Source: Guillardia theta CCMP2712
Taxonomy: Eukaryota; Cryptophyceae; Pyrenomonadales; Geminigeraceae
NCBI RefSeq assembly: GCF_000315625.1
Contig: NW_005434601.1
Coordinates: forward strand, 75,122-125,482
Length of the DNA stretch: 50,361 nucleotides
Reading direction: 5' to 3'
The translations under genes and the position numbers were made by a program. Positions 11,963 through 23,195 of this stretch are shown piece after piece. How positions within the stretch are numbered: the first letter of the stretch is position 1; every line of letters begins with the position of its first letter. The notes under the pieces are model-generated. The model was not told where the DNA came from. It did not search any database and was given only the letters and a program-made list of their open reading frames with translations.

Positions 11963-13520
11963 TTACATATGAATTCCCCTCTTGTCAAAGTGAGGCAAGG
12001 CTTGACGAAGCTTGTCTGCGCAGGTGTCTTGACACTGCAGGGAGGTGAGGAGAGGAGGAGAATAGTGACGATGATATCACCTTGACATACGATCCGATCT
12101 CGTCTGAGCCATCGCAACCTAGAACAAGTAAGACATTGAGCAAAGCCGCCACTCCCTCCCCTGCTCACAATCGCAAACTCCGTCCTTCACCCGGCTAGAG
12201 AAGATGTACATGTCCTCCTGCATCCCATGATACCTCCTCTTGCACTTGAACCTGCACAACCAGACCTCCGGGTCAGTCCAGCACTGTCGGAACTCCAAAG
12301 ATCCACATGGCAACCTGCCATTGACGCAGGCTGAGGTCTCTGAAAGGAGCGATCAAACGTCAGGTCAGAAGGCGCAGAAACAGCACTCATTGCCTGGCTC
12401 GTCGGTCCCGTCCACACAGTCACAGTAGTCGTCATTCACCTGCTCCAGGGTCAGGCAGGGGACATGTAGGCAGTCAGCCGGTTCTGTCTCGCACTTTGGA
12501 CATGTTCAGCTTCTGGTCTCCATCGCAAACAAAGACAGCAGTGTTGTCAATGATGCTTATAGGCTTGTGCTGCAAGTGACTCAGCGTCAGAACAGAGCTT
12601 CTAATGTTTCAAATGAACCTGAGCGAGGACAGCAGACGGAGGTGAAAGTTTTTGTTTGTGTGCCGCCTCAGGAGCTTCATCCCCTCCATGCTCACCTTCC
12701 ATGAGTTCATGCTGCAGTCAACACAGTTACAAAGAGTACCTGCTCTATCCTTCTGCTCTGACACGCCGGAGGGACGGGAGTCAGAGGGAGGAGGAGTTCT
12801 GTGAAGGGACTGTGCAGGCGACATGTCAGAACCAACCAATTCAGCTCTCATCTCTATCAGCACCGGCCAAATCTTCTTCGAAAACTTGAGCGCCTTGTTC
12901 ATCCCTTGACTGCAAACATTCGCACTCTTGTTTCATGCGCAAGCAACAAATTTACTCCATCGTTTCGTAGGGCTGCCGCTCGTTCCCCCCATGCTTATCT
13001 CCTGCCATTCCACAATCACGGGACCCGCTAAGATCTCGGAGGTCGACAGACCTGCATTGTTCCTCTTCAGATCTTGATGGCTCCCTCGCACAAATGTGCT
13101 CTTGTTCCTGCTCACGTATGCGCACGTCAGCACGAGGCGGATGACAACATCATTCGTCACACCCCCAGAATCCGAAGCCTTTCCTGTGCTCCACGTCGCT
13201 AAAGTCGAGGATGTTGAGGAAGTGCCCATAGAAAGTGCCCAACAAGACTGCAGTTCGCTCCTGAGTTCTCAGAAGTCCGGGCAGCAGACGACTTTCTCAC
13301 CGAAGAACAGAACGATGCAGAGGATTGAGGAGAGATACAAGGGAGTGAGCAACCCCAGAACGACCTTCTTCCACCGCACCCTCCACTTCTTCCGCACTTG
13401 ACTCGCCTACAAGTCCCGTCATGCACGGAGGCAACACAGTGGACGCTGCAAGGGTTTTTCCTGGTACAAGAAAGTATTCCTCGCGGGGGAGCGGATATGT
13501 GGCAAGATTGGTGCAACCAT
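11963..13520 (-). CDS. Membrane-anchored glucosidase-II-beta-like (PRKCSH N-terminal module) protein
   Basis: The 3' half joins into a clear match to the N-terminal module of glucosidase II beta: FVCDGDQKLNMSK, VNDDYCDCVDGTDEP, SSRVKDGVCDCCDGSDE, then CQDTCADKL. The two CDCxDGxDE units are LDL-receptor-A-like calcium-binding motifs. In the full-length family they are followed by a coiled coil and an MRH domain. Here the frame stops about 20 residues after the second unit (stop at 11965-11963), so it is a short form. The proposed 5' exons carry one hydrophobic segment (VVLGLLTPLYLSSILCIVLFF) after a basic stretch, suggesting a type II anchor with the module in the ER lumen; start ATG at 13520. 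The intron inside DEP appears to use a GC donor (CCAG|GCAATG). Exons between about 12600 and 13170 are uncertain. Family knowledge: the beta subunit retains and activates ER glucosidase II. Whether this short protein does so is unknown. Confidence 0.6.
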
Positions 13521-14358
13521 CGGAATCCTTTGCCTTGAGGTCAGTTGCTCTTCATTACAACACTAGTTCGAGTAACAAACAATGTCAGTAAAGAGGGATA
13601 GAGTGAACATGTAGGCAGCAGTATAACCCGTTGAATGTTCATCAGCCTTTGCCACCTGTATGGTTTGCTAGCAATCATCCTCTCACAACTTTTCTGCCTT
13701 CATTCTCATGCTTGCCCTCTGATTGTCTTTCTACTTGATGTCTCGTTATCCTGTTCCGTGGAGCCTCCGACCTCACCTTCTCTCTCCTTCCCTCCCTCCC
13801 TCCCTTCCCCCCTTGCCCTCCCCCCCTCACCCTCCCCCCTTCTCCCCCGCTCTCCCTCTCCCTCCCTCCCTCCCTCCCTCCCTCCCTCTCTCTCTCTCCA
13901 TCTTCTCTACGCTCTCTATCACTCTTCATTTCATCTCACTTCTCCTCCCCTCCTCTCTCCGTCGTCTCTCCTCGCCATATCCCCGCGCTATTGCTCGTTC
14001 GGCCATCGTCACCTTGTTGAACCCCGACTTGCTAGGATGAACTAAAACTATTTATTATATTGTACCGTATGAAACTTAAAACATTTATTTTGAAGTATTC
14101 AGTAGTTGTTGGGTTCATTGGGTTACAAATTTTAGTACCAAATATGTAATATTCCGGATCTCTTGTACTGATAGGATCTAAATTTAACTATATTTAACAA
14201 AATTTATCATATGAGTAAAACAGTTGCAACCCCCATCCCAGTGAGTCGCTTCTCGCCAAATGCTGAGAGTTTCGGATTGCTCCTCCTCCTCCTCCTCCTC
14301 CTCCTCCTCCTCCTCCTCCTCCTCTCTCCCACTGAGCTCTTCCCGTACCAGCATCAGA
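13521..14358. other. Spacer, pyrimidine-rich then AT-rich
   Basis: It separates two divergent genes. The stretch 13770-13930 is dominated by TCCC/CTCC repeats, 14040-14220 is AT-rich, and 14280-14322 is a CTC trinucleotide run immediately upstream of the start at 14359. No gene is seen. The frame reading through the CTC run gives only poly-Ser or poly-Leu. Confidence 0.6.
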
Positions 14359-15303
14359 ATGTCCATTTTGCTCCTCCTCGGCTGCATCCTGTCCGCCATC
14401 TCGCCTACACTGGGCAATGATGTACACCCCCCACACTTCTCGGCTGTGCTCAGGAGCAGGAGTTTGGAGAACTTCGTTCCTTCAGAGCTTCGAGACAGCA
14501 ATGGCGTTCCTCGTATATCGGATCTGCCTGCAGGAGGACTTGACTCCGTGCTCCGCCCTGCGGCCTTTCGGTTAGGGCTCAAGGAAGATTTCTGCGGACG
14601 ATGTCTTACCCCCCAGCCAGGAGTTCCTAAGATCCTGCATGAAGCAAATTTGATCCGCTGGGTGCATCCCGACACGGATGTAGATGTGAGTCTCTGGTAC
14701 ACACCATTGTTCGACCAAGATGATACCAGCCAGCAAGCTGGGTTATCCATTGAAGGCGTCTATTCTCGAAGGAAGTACAACTTCGAGAAGCAGTATGAGA
14801 AGGCGGAGCATGAGAACCCATGGAACCCTGTCATTCCCCTTTCAACTGAGATGACTCCGGGACGTATCTCCACCTTCGGCTCCTGGAGAAAGTACGGCAT
14901 GGACAAAGAGCACAACGCCGAAACAGATCACTCAAACGGCCATCTATTAGTATCTGACGTTGAGCGCGTGCTGATGGAGGCTATTGAAGGCAAGTAACAA
15001 TCTTAAGTGGGATTCTAGTGGCCTTGTGGACGACAGATTGGTGTACAAGGTGACCTCACGGACACGAATCGAAAAAGTGGATCAGATCTCGTTGATTATC
15101 AAAATGCATTTCTATCTGCGCGTTGGAAACGTAGCGATTGCAAAAGGAAACATCCATCCGGAAGATTTGGTGGATGCGGAGTCAAGCAGCCCATCTTGGA
15201 TTCCATTCACCACTGTTCATACGTTGAACGCGGTAAGATGAGAAATCTATTGTTGCCTTGGAGCCCTACCGAAATCGTGTGAATGATTCAACTGCAGCAA
15301 TAG
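14359..15303 (+). CDS. Hypothetical secretory-pathway protein
   Basis: The start ATG at 14359 gives a good signal peptide (MSILLLLGCILSAISPTLG). An upstream in-frame ATG at 14260 would place a CTC-coded serine run before it and hide the signal, so 14359 is preferred. Exon 1 runs to 14993, a 43-base intron (14994-15036) follows, exon 2 ends at 15232 at a GTAAGA donor, and the last exon adds only one codon and a stop at about 15301-15303. The protein would be about 278 residues with a single CGRC motif near residue 80 and many charged residues. No family is recognised. The 3' end overlaps the 3' end of the converging AMMECR1 gene by some tens of bases. Confidence 0.55.
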
Positions 15304-16296
15304 TTGCTCTACCTGATATCTTGTTAATCGAATCCTGGACTTGAACTTTTGTGTCACACTTCCTCTGTATCCTGCCTTGCTGATGAGGCTGGAGATGCAT
15401 TCTTCTTGGGACCACCCTTCCATGGCACACCATCAAACCCAACGTACACCTCCTGAAGAACTTTGTAACCTTGCTCCGAGCACACGGAAGGGAGGTAGGT
15501 AGCAGAGTATCTCTCGCCGCGATCATCCTCGAATTCGATGATGATTCCATGCTTTCCAATCTGATGAGAGATCACTTTTCGCAACCATGAGATTGGACAA
15601 GGTAAACCTGCCAGTCCAGATAGTCGCGTCCGTCTTCGTAGTTGTGAAGTAGCGTGACACTGCACTCGAGCAGTCGAACCTGTCGCATTTCGCCGTCAGA
15701 CACATCAGCTGTCTGAAGCCGTTGCAACAAAAGGGACCTCCTGTGCAGAGATTGGAGCAAACCTATCATGCATGATAAGATGCGCCATCGAAAGAAAACG
15801 AGGTACAAAAAAGTACCTACGATCGCTGAAAGCGCTCACAGACGCATACTTCCTCACACCTGAGAGACACTTGAGATGCTTGCAGAGAGCGATGGTTGTA
15901 ATGCATATCGAGCAAAGAACTCACCCTCGTGCAGATCCATGGCCGAAAGATTCCCTATACATCCACGAAGCGAACTGCCGCTTCTAACAAGAGACATCAT
16001 TGATTCCAAGTCCTTCACAACGGCGTTCGCACATACCCTCTTGAATCCGCTTTGTTCCATGTCACAAACAAGGGACTGGCGACAAGTCACGCCCTTCAAT
16101 CACTCTCCTCATGACTCACTACGAGCCAGTCTTGAACTTCGGCGCAGGAACGGGGGTGCGGAATAACTCCGCCAAAATCACGTCAAAACAGAATCGGCAT
16201 TGTTCCTCGAGCGAATCCTTTGCTGAGAGATCTATTAGTGCATCATATACCCGCAAGGCACGGACAACCGATTGGTTCCAACTGCTCTAGTGACAT
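15247..16296 (-). CDS. AMMECR1: AMMECR1-family protein
   Basis: Exons joined by reading frame give the conserved order of AMMECR1 proteins: CRFCFDVILAELF, SPLFVTWNK, the hallmark LRGCIGNLSAMDLHEG, RKYASVSAFSDRRFAPIS, LLECSVTLLHNYEDGRDYLDWQ, IGKHGIIIEF with RYSATYLPSV, GWSQEECISSLISKAGY and a final RLTRY. This order spans the whole family domain. Junctions use GT-AG introns of about 40-60 bases; for example the exon beginning at 16075 starts mid-serine after a donor just below 16123. The stop is at 15249-15247, after about 20 non-conserved residues. The start is less certain: an ATG at 16296 needs a very short intron to reach the conserved part. The biochemical role of AMMECR1 is not well established. 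It is widely conserved in eukaryotes and archaea, and the LRGCIG motif is the invariant core. Confidence 0.85.
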
Positions 16297-16985
16297 GGCC
16301 CGGGCTGAAAAATGTTTCCCTGAGAAAGTTGGTGATTAATGTTGTGTTCATGATAAGAGAAGTTGTACGCAATCGTGTGAAAGTGCCTGCTTTACAGATA
16401 TACTAGCTCATACTTCCATCGGAGCATTCTAGTTCATGATTCCCCTGCATCTCGGCCCCACATGAATCAAACAGTCTCACCGGAAAACCACACGCACAAA
16501 CAACAATTCTTCCTCGGGTGCAAGTGAGGAGTAATACTGGAATTCATCGGACGTAACAATGGTCTGCGATGAATTTCGTATCTTCTGCCTCCTTCCTCCT
16601 CCTCTCTCCTCCCCCTCCCCTCGGGTTTGTCTTGCAACTTGTCCCCGACATTGCAGGGGGCGCACAGGGTAAGGTCAGAGAGGGGATGAGGTGCAGATGA
16701 GGTGTGGATCGATGGGGGGTCAGAGAGGGGATGCGGTATGGGTCGATGGGGGGAGGTGGTCCCTCTCATTCCCACTTTGGCTCCAACGGCTGGAAGTCAT
16801 ATTATTGGGGGGTAGGGGTACTATTCATATTGCAGAGGGACGGGTGGGGTGTTACCCATGGGGGTGGTCGCATGCTTTTCCTCTCTATGATTCTCTTTTG
16901 ATTATTCAGAATGATGGAATTTTTGGGGGGTAGGGGTACAGTGTGATTTTATGGTGGGTGGGGTACATGATACGAGGGGGTGGGT
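16297..16985. other. Spacer with G-rich tracts
   Basis: No gene seen. From about 16680 to 16985 the plus strand is strongly G-rich, with two copies of the same 15-base motif GGGGGGTAGGGGTAC (16807-16821 and 16926-16940) and repeated ATGGGGGG segments. Related G-rich motifs lie near 23807 and 35385. Confidence 0.6.
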
Positions 16986-16989
16986 GCCT

Positions 16990-17340
16990 TTAGCTAATAT
17001 GCTCCTCGTATGAACTGAAGTCGTAGTAGTCCATGCTGCTGCTGAGAGGAGTCAGAGAGCTGGCGAGCTCACGCTTGCTGACTCGCCTTCCGTTGGTCGT
17101 GCTCGTGCCTGCGAGCGATACGTCAGACCTGACGTCTGACGGCTGCTGCTCTGAATCCATGGGCTCCAGCTTCAAAACGCCCTTGCGAACGATGCGGAGC
17201 AGTTCCTCGGCCGATTCTTGCAAGCTCTTTCCACTGGAACAAGAGCAGATGGTCAGGTCAACACGGTGAGCAGAAGGAATGAAGAAGGAAGGAGAGGGTT
17301 AGGGAGGAAGAGGCAGAGGCAGAGGGAAAGAGGGGGGGAG
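16990..17340 (-). pseudogene. Truncated duplicate of exon 2 of the gene at 19809-21453
   Basis: Positions about 17028-17340 repeat 20760-21072 almost base for base: the splice acceptor, the start of the exon (QESAEELLRIVRKGVLKLEP) and the first part of the purine-rich intron. The copy breaks off after the SSSMD residues and then reads YYDFSSYEEHIS and a stop. Exon 1 of the parent, with its ATG and membrane segment, is absent upstream. It is therefore a gene fragment, not a second complete gene. Only a few changes, mostly single bases, separate the two copies, which indicates recent duplication. Confidence 0.75.
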
Positions 17341-18163
17341 TGGGAGAGGGAGAGGGAGAGGGTTGGGGAGGGGAGAGAGGGGGTAGGGAGAGAGGGAGGA
17401 GGGGGGAGGAGGGGAGGGAGGGGGGGGAGAGGGAGAGAGGGAGGGAGGTGAGGTGAGGAGGGAGGTGAGGTGAGGTGAGGTGAGGAGGGAGGTGGAGGGG
17501 AGAGTCGGGCACCAAGGAACAGATGAGCGTGGAGCGATGGGTAGGGGAGAGCAAGGGAAGAAAAGAGCAGGGCTGAAGTTGGGAGAAGAGAGCTTTAAGT
17601 TGAGATGAGTGAACGAGATCGGAGGAAGCGATGGGAGAGGAGTTTGCAGAGAGGAGGCAAGAAGAAAGGAGGCTACGGAGGGTGCAAGGAACAAATAGAT
17701 GAAGGAGTGGAATGTCAAACGTATCTCGGGCTGAAAGGATATCAAGATCGTTGTTTTCTTCCTCTCTATCTCACTCCGGATACTCTTGATTCCTCCTTCT
17801 GCTGCTCGAATTTCATCATTGAAAGGATCCATCAGACCCTTTCATTCCAACTCAGCGCGTTATCTTCTCCCCTCTTAGCTTCTACACAAGACTAGCTTCC
17901 TTTCCTCCCTTCTTCGTTGCCTTCCGTTGTTTGCCTTTCCCATTGCTACCACAGCACAGACTGAGATATCCCTCCCTTATTGATGACATCGTTGTATGAT
18001 TTTCGTTTTGTACTCCTGACATCTGCATCTGCATCTTGCTTTCTCCGCTGTTGTTTTCCATAACGAGTCAACTTATCTACCCTCAAAGATTGACTGTTGT
18101 ACAAGATCGTTCGAAACAAGATCCCATCTCCATAGCTGCCGTGTAGCCTGCGATTCGAATAAG
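17341..18163. other. Purine-rich spacer and PDE6D upstream region
   Basis: The stretch 17341-17510 continues the GGGAGA/GGTGAG purine tract found next to the duplicated exon. From 17600 to 18163 the sequence is ordinary, with no supported gene. It should contain the PDE6D promoter and 5' UTR. Confidence 0.5.
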
Positions 18164-19176
<1,013 letters not shown>

Positions 19177-19808
19177 TAGTTTCCAGATGATTCTTCTTGA
19201 ACGCTGCAAAGTCGTAATCTGCGCCTTGAGAGAGATTCCGAGACAGAAAGAAATATGATAGAATGTTTTTCACTATCAGGGGAAGGCAGCAACATCGCAA
19301 CCTTCGTAGCAGAGTTAGAAAGAGGTAGACAGATGTCAAGTTGTAAGGAGATGCAGACAGTCTGTGCTGGTTCTACTGGATATGGCCAAGGGGGAGAGAG
19401 TGCGAGGTCAAGTGGACTGAAGTTTTCATTCGCTTCTCCTTTCACTCAAGAGAGTCAAGACTGGAGGATTGATGTTCAGATCAGCGTCAGGAGCGAGGTA
19501 GACATGTAGAATACTGAAAGGCGATACTTGAGACGAAACTTCAAAGTCAGTCGCTCCGGCACCGGCCCGGCCGGACGACTGCTACCCGCCGGCTCTTGCG
19601 ACTCGGACAACTTAGTCTTTCACTTGAATGCTTCTGGGGGCGACAAGCGTCACAAAACATCCTCACTCGTCATGGGCGACAGACCAGACAGCGCGGCATC
19701 GACAGCAGTCTTGACAGCATCAGCTGCTGCCTGCTATCACCCCGCTCAGTCCTCTCCTCATATACACACATCCCTCCTACCTTGATCGCTTCCGGGTCAT
19801 CGTTTCCC
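19177..19808. other. Spacer between two converging genes
   Basis: No supported gene. A GC-rich patch at about 19556-19600 (ACCGGCCCGGCCGGACGAC) resembles the GC-rich cores near 23830, 24030 and 42540. Open frames here have no start context or protein-like composition. Confidence 0.5.
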
Positions 19809-21453
19809 TCAGTACGCTGCAAGCTCGTCAGGGGGCAGCACAAGGAGAACTAAACTTCGCACAAGCTTCTTGGATGAGTTTCTTCTCTGGAGGATAGTAG
19901 GCTTCCCTCCTTTGCTGCCATTTCCTCCCGGCGCTTCCGCTGACGGGGCGTCAGTGGTAGGAGAGGAGGAGGGCGATGTAGGAGGGCTATCACCATTGAG
20001 CTGAACTTGGGGAGTCTCGCCGTGAACTTCCGAGCTGCTAACCTGCACGTGGGTGAGAAAGGAACGAGTCGAGAGCGAGACCCACAGCGAGCGAGGGGAG
20101 GGTGGGCAAAGTCTGCTCGTCCTGCTCGTCCTGATCGTCGTCATGAGGTTCGTCAACCTGCATGGGGGTTCAGGGAGCCCTCAAGCTTCTCAGCCTCCTC
20201 CCTCACCTCCTTGCGTTTTCTGAAGCTGTTGCTGCGCCTTGCCAGCAAGCCTTGCTTCCCCTTCTTGGCTGTGACATGGCCAGGGTGAGCACGAAACCAC
20301 ATCGACAGGCATGGGAGGGGAACCTTCGGAGCTCGGACTCTCCAGCAGAGGCTGTTCCAGCACAGTCTCCTTCCCCTTGATGAAAGAAGCTGCTGTCGCT
20401 GTGGTCAGCTGGTCGTTCTCTACCTTGCTCTTTCTCCGATTAAAGATGGAAGCCCGGTCGCTCGAGTCAGCACCGAGGTTCAAATTGGACGGCGACTCTC
20501 CTGCGATCTCGTATGCTGTTACTGTCATGATCACGGCGTCTTCGAGCTCGTCGGAACTTTCTACTGGGTTGCTGAGCTGCACCACAGGCGCGTTTGCGGC
20601 CGTCGGTGTGTTCCTATTGCTTCTTCGTCCGAGCAGCGTGTTGGTTTCTTCCTTGCCAAGGTTGAGGGTCGGTGACTGCCCGTCGAGCTGGGCAGCAGAA
20701 ACAGCGAGAGAGCCGGGTGTGAAGAGCTCCTCATCGTTAGCTCCGTGCATGGAGTTGAAGTCCATGCTGCTGCTGAGAGTGGTCAGAGAGCTGGCGAGCT
20801 CACGCTTGCTGACTCGCCTTCCGTTGGTCGTGCTCGTGCCTGCGAGCGACACGTCAGACCTGAAGTCTGACGGCTGCTGCTCTGAATCCATGGGCTCCAG
20901 CTTCAAAACGCCCTTGCGAACGATGCGGAGCAGTTCCTCGGCCGATTCTTGCAAGCTCTTTCCACTGGAACAAGAGCAGATGGTCAGGTCAACACGGTGA
21001 GCAGAAGGAATGAAGAAGGAAAGAGAGGGTTGGGAGGAAGAGGCGAGAGGCAGAGGGAAAGAGGGGGGGGGAAGGGCAGAGGGAGAGGGAAAGAGGGAGG
21101 GAGAGGGAGAGGGAGGGAGAGGGAGAGGGAGACGGGGAGGGAGAGAGACAAGGGGGGGAGAGAGAGAGGGAGGGGAGGGGGGGGGAAGGGAGAGAGAGAG
21201 GGAGAGGGAGAGGGAGAGGGTCGGAAAGGGGGGTGGGGAGAGAGGGAGAGGGGGGGGGCGCCGGGAGAGGGAGAGGGAGAGGGAGAGGGAGAGGGAGAGG
21301 GAGAGGGGCAGAAGAGTGGGGGAGTAACACTCACGTTATCGCCGAATACGTCGCAACTACTCCAAAAACTGCGGTGCTGGTGATGGCTCCGATTTTTATC
21401 AATCGGCCAAACATCGAAAAGTCTTGCTCCTCGCCCTGTTCTGTTTCCTTCAT
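19809..21453 (-). CDS. Hypothetical single-pass membrane protein with basic RRxS-like motifs
   Basis: Exon 1 (21453-21335) begins MKETEQGEEQDFSMFGRLIK and continues into a hydrophobic segment (IGAITSTAVFGVVATYSAIT), then a GTGAGT donor. A purine-rich intron follows, and exon 2 starts at 20964. The middle is rich in Ser, Thr, Asn and acidic residues, with the motifs LGRRSN, FNRRKSK, LARRSNS and, in the last exon, LQRRNSS. Reaching the third motif requires a short intron near 20290-20260. An acidic exon (DEPHDDDQDEQDEQ) lies near 20155. The last exon ends with a hydrophobic SLVLLVLPPDELAAY and a stop at 19811-19809. The two RRxS matches (RRKS, RRNS) suit basophilic kinase sites, by inference. 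No family is recognised. Part of exon 2 was copied to 17028-17340. Confidence 0.6.
21057..21312. repeat. Purine tract in intron 1 of the gene at 19809-21453
   Basis: GGGAGA-type repeats occupy nearly the whole intron between exon 1 (ends 21335) and exon 2 (starts 20964). The first 20 or so bases of the tract were carried along in the duplication at 17028-17340. Confidence 0.7.
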
Positions 21454-22629
21454 CAATTCGAACGAGACAGTCTGCAAACACTGAGCCGCCACTCTCCTTC
21501 ATGCTCTTGTCGTCATGGCAGGCCATCTATTTCGACCTAACTAGTTCATCCCAGACCTATTCAACTTGTTTTTATTGACCCTCCTCATCGTTTCCTTGAG
21601 TATTTAGATAACTTTTCAAACTATCACGATCTTGATAGATCGTACCAGCATATTAACGCTCCAGCATTATCAATTTTCATAATTTCTCATGATTTAGTTG
21701 ATCTAACCTTCTTCGCAATCTATCACGATCTTGCAACCTCTTTCTCCACACAGTGTGATCAACTTCCAGCTCCATCCCCACTCTCATCAAATCTGTCATG
21801 CCTCCTCGCACGCCCTCTCGTTTCTACACTCCCATCATCCCCTATATAGAGCTCCTCTTCCTACTGGCACCATCATACCCCTTGGACCATCTCCCCCCCC
21901 CCTTCTCCCCCCTTTTCAATTATCCTTCCCTCTCTGTCCCTTTCCTTCTCCTGTGCCCCCTTTCTCTGATCTCCTCCACGTTTCCTCATTCTTCTCACCT
22001 CTTGAATTCCCCTCCAAATCTCTCTCTCCTGCTCTCCTGCTCTCCTTTTCCTCCTCCTTCTCGTCCTCCTCGTCCTCCTGCCCTCCTCTCCTCCTCCCAT
22101 GCTGCTCTCCTCGCCTTCACCCCGCTCGCTTGCCATCGTCGCTTCTCTACGCCAGAAATGAACTGCCTCGTCCCCACTCAGACCAAAATGAGGCAGAGAA
22201 TGAGGGGGATGAGTAAATAGCACTGCTCCGACTAATGAGCGTTGCGTCGTCACTCAGTCACATGTTTGACCATCATGAACTGAGGATGGGATACTAACAG
22301 CTGAAGTTGTGAGGACTGGGCAGCAATCAGCATGCAAAAGGAGGCCGGGAGGGGGGCAGATGCGACTCAGCACGGGCGGCAGCGAGTCGGAACATGCAGC
22401 AATGGAGCTGCCTCTTGCTCACTCTCAAACCTCAGCAACACTGATAAATTCAGATGTATTTACTATCTGTTAAAGGCAGTTGAAGTCTCAAATGGAGCCT
22501 GTCGTCACACAAAAATGCAGAAAAAAGCAACAAGACACTGTCACTGATGATCACGCTATCGACAGGCGAACACCATCCAAACTGCCCACCAAGGCTCTCG
22601 ACTCAAACTCCAGCACTTAGATAACAGCT
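21454..22629. other. Spacer, no supported gene
   Basis: The stretch 21540-21730 is AT-rich. The stretch 21860-22110 is pyrimidine-rich on the plus strand (TCTCC/CTTCC), which produces overlapping Pro/Ser/Leu open frames with no protein character. Nothing recognisable lies in 22200-22629. Confidence 0.5.
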
Positions 22630-23195
22630 TCACTTGGTGCTGATCGTCAAGTTGCCGTAGGGATTCTCTGGTCCTGTCCAGGCGTTGGGAACTTCCCCTG
22701 ATCCCAATCCGGACGATGGCGGAGCAACGACGCCCCAGCCATGGCCAGTAGCGACCATGGGAGCAGGTCCTCTCCCGCACTGAGCTTGTCCTTGTAGAGC
22801 CCTCATCAGACCCAACAGCGCAGGCAGCGCAAGAGCACAGCAAAGTTACCGTTGAAGTTGCACTCTCCGCTCGACCAGCCCCCGGCGGGAGGTGCTGACC
22901 CCCTGCAGCAGGAGAGTGAGTGGCGGGAGGGCGGGCAACGGCAGCACGAACCAAGATCCGTGAGCACCGAGAGGAATCTTGGGTCCGAAGGGGTTGTTGG
23001 CTCCTACCCAGTTGTCGCCAGGATCCTTGGAGGTAGCAACGTCAGATATGCAGAAGCAGGTAGGGCACTCACAGCGTTGGGCTGCCAGCTGTTGTTGCTG
23101 GGCGTCCAGGTGTTGTAGTGCTCGTTCGGACCCAAAGGAACGTAAGAAGGGTTCTGAGCGAGCATGATGTGTGCATGGTATATAAGATCAAACAT
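22630..23195 (-). CDS. Small hypothetical protein rich in Trp, Asn and Pro
   Basis: The ATG at 23195 opens MFDLIYHAHIMLAQNPSYVP, followed by HYNTWTPSNNSWQPNA at a GTGAGT donor. The next exon reads DPGDNWVGANNPFGPKIPLG. A last segment, ending at 22630, reads APMVATGHGWGVV and PNAWTGPENPYGNLTISTK before the stop. The recurring W-x-P/N-N-P theme links the three pieces and argues that this is coding. The join between the second and last parts is unresolved. No family is recognised, and a longer 5' end is possible. Confidence 0.4.

Noticed and set aside
14184-14750. 188-codon minus-strand frame with a Glu-rich run
   Set aside because: It is antisense to the signal-peptide-bearing gene at 14359 and driven by the CTC repeat.
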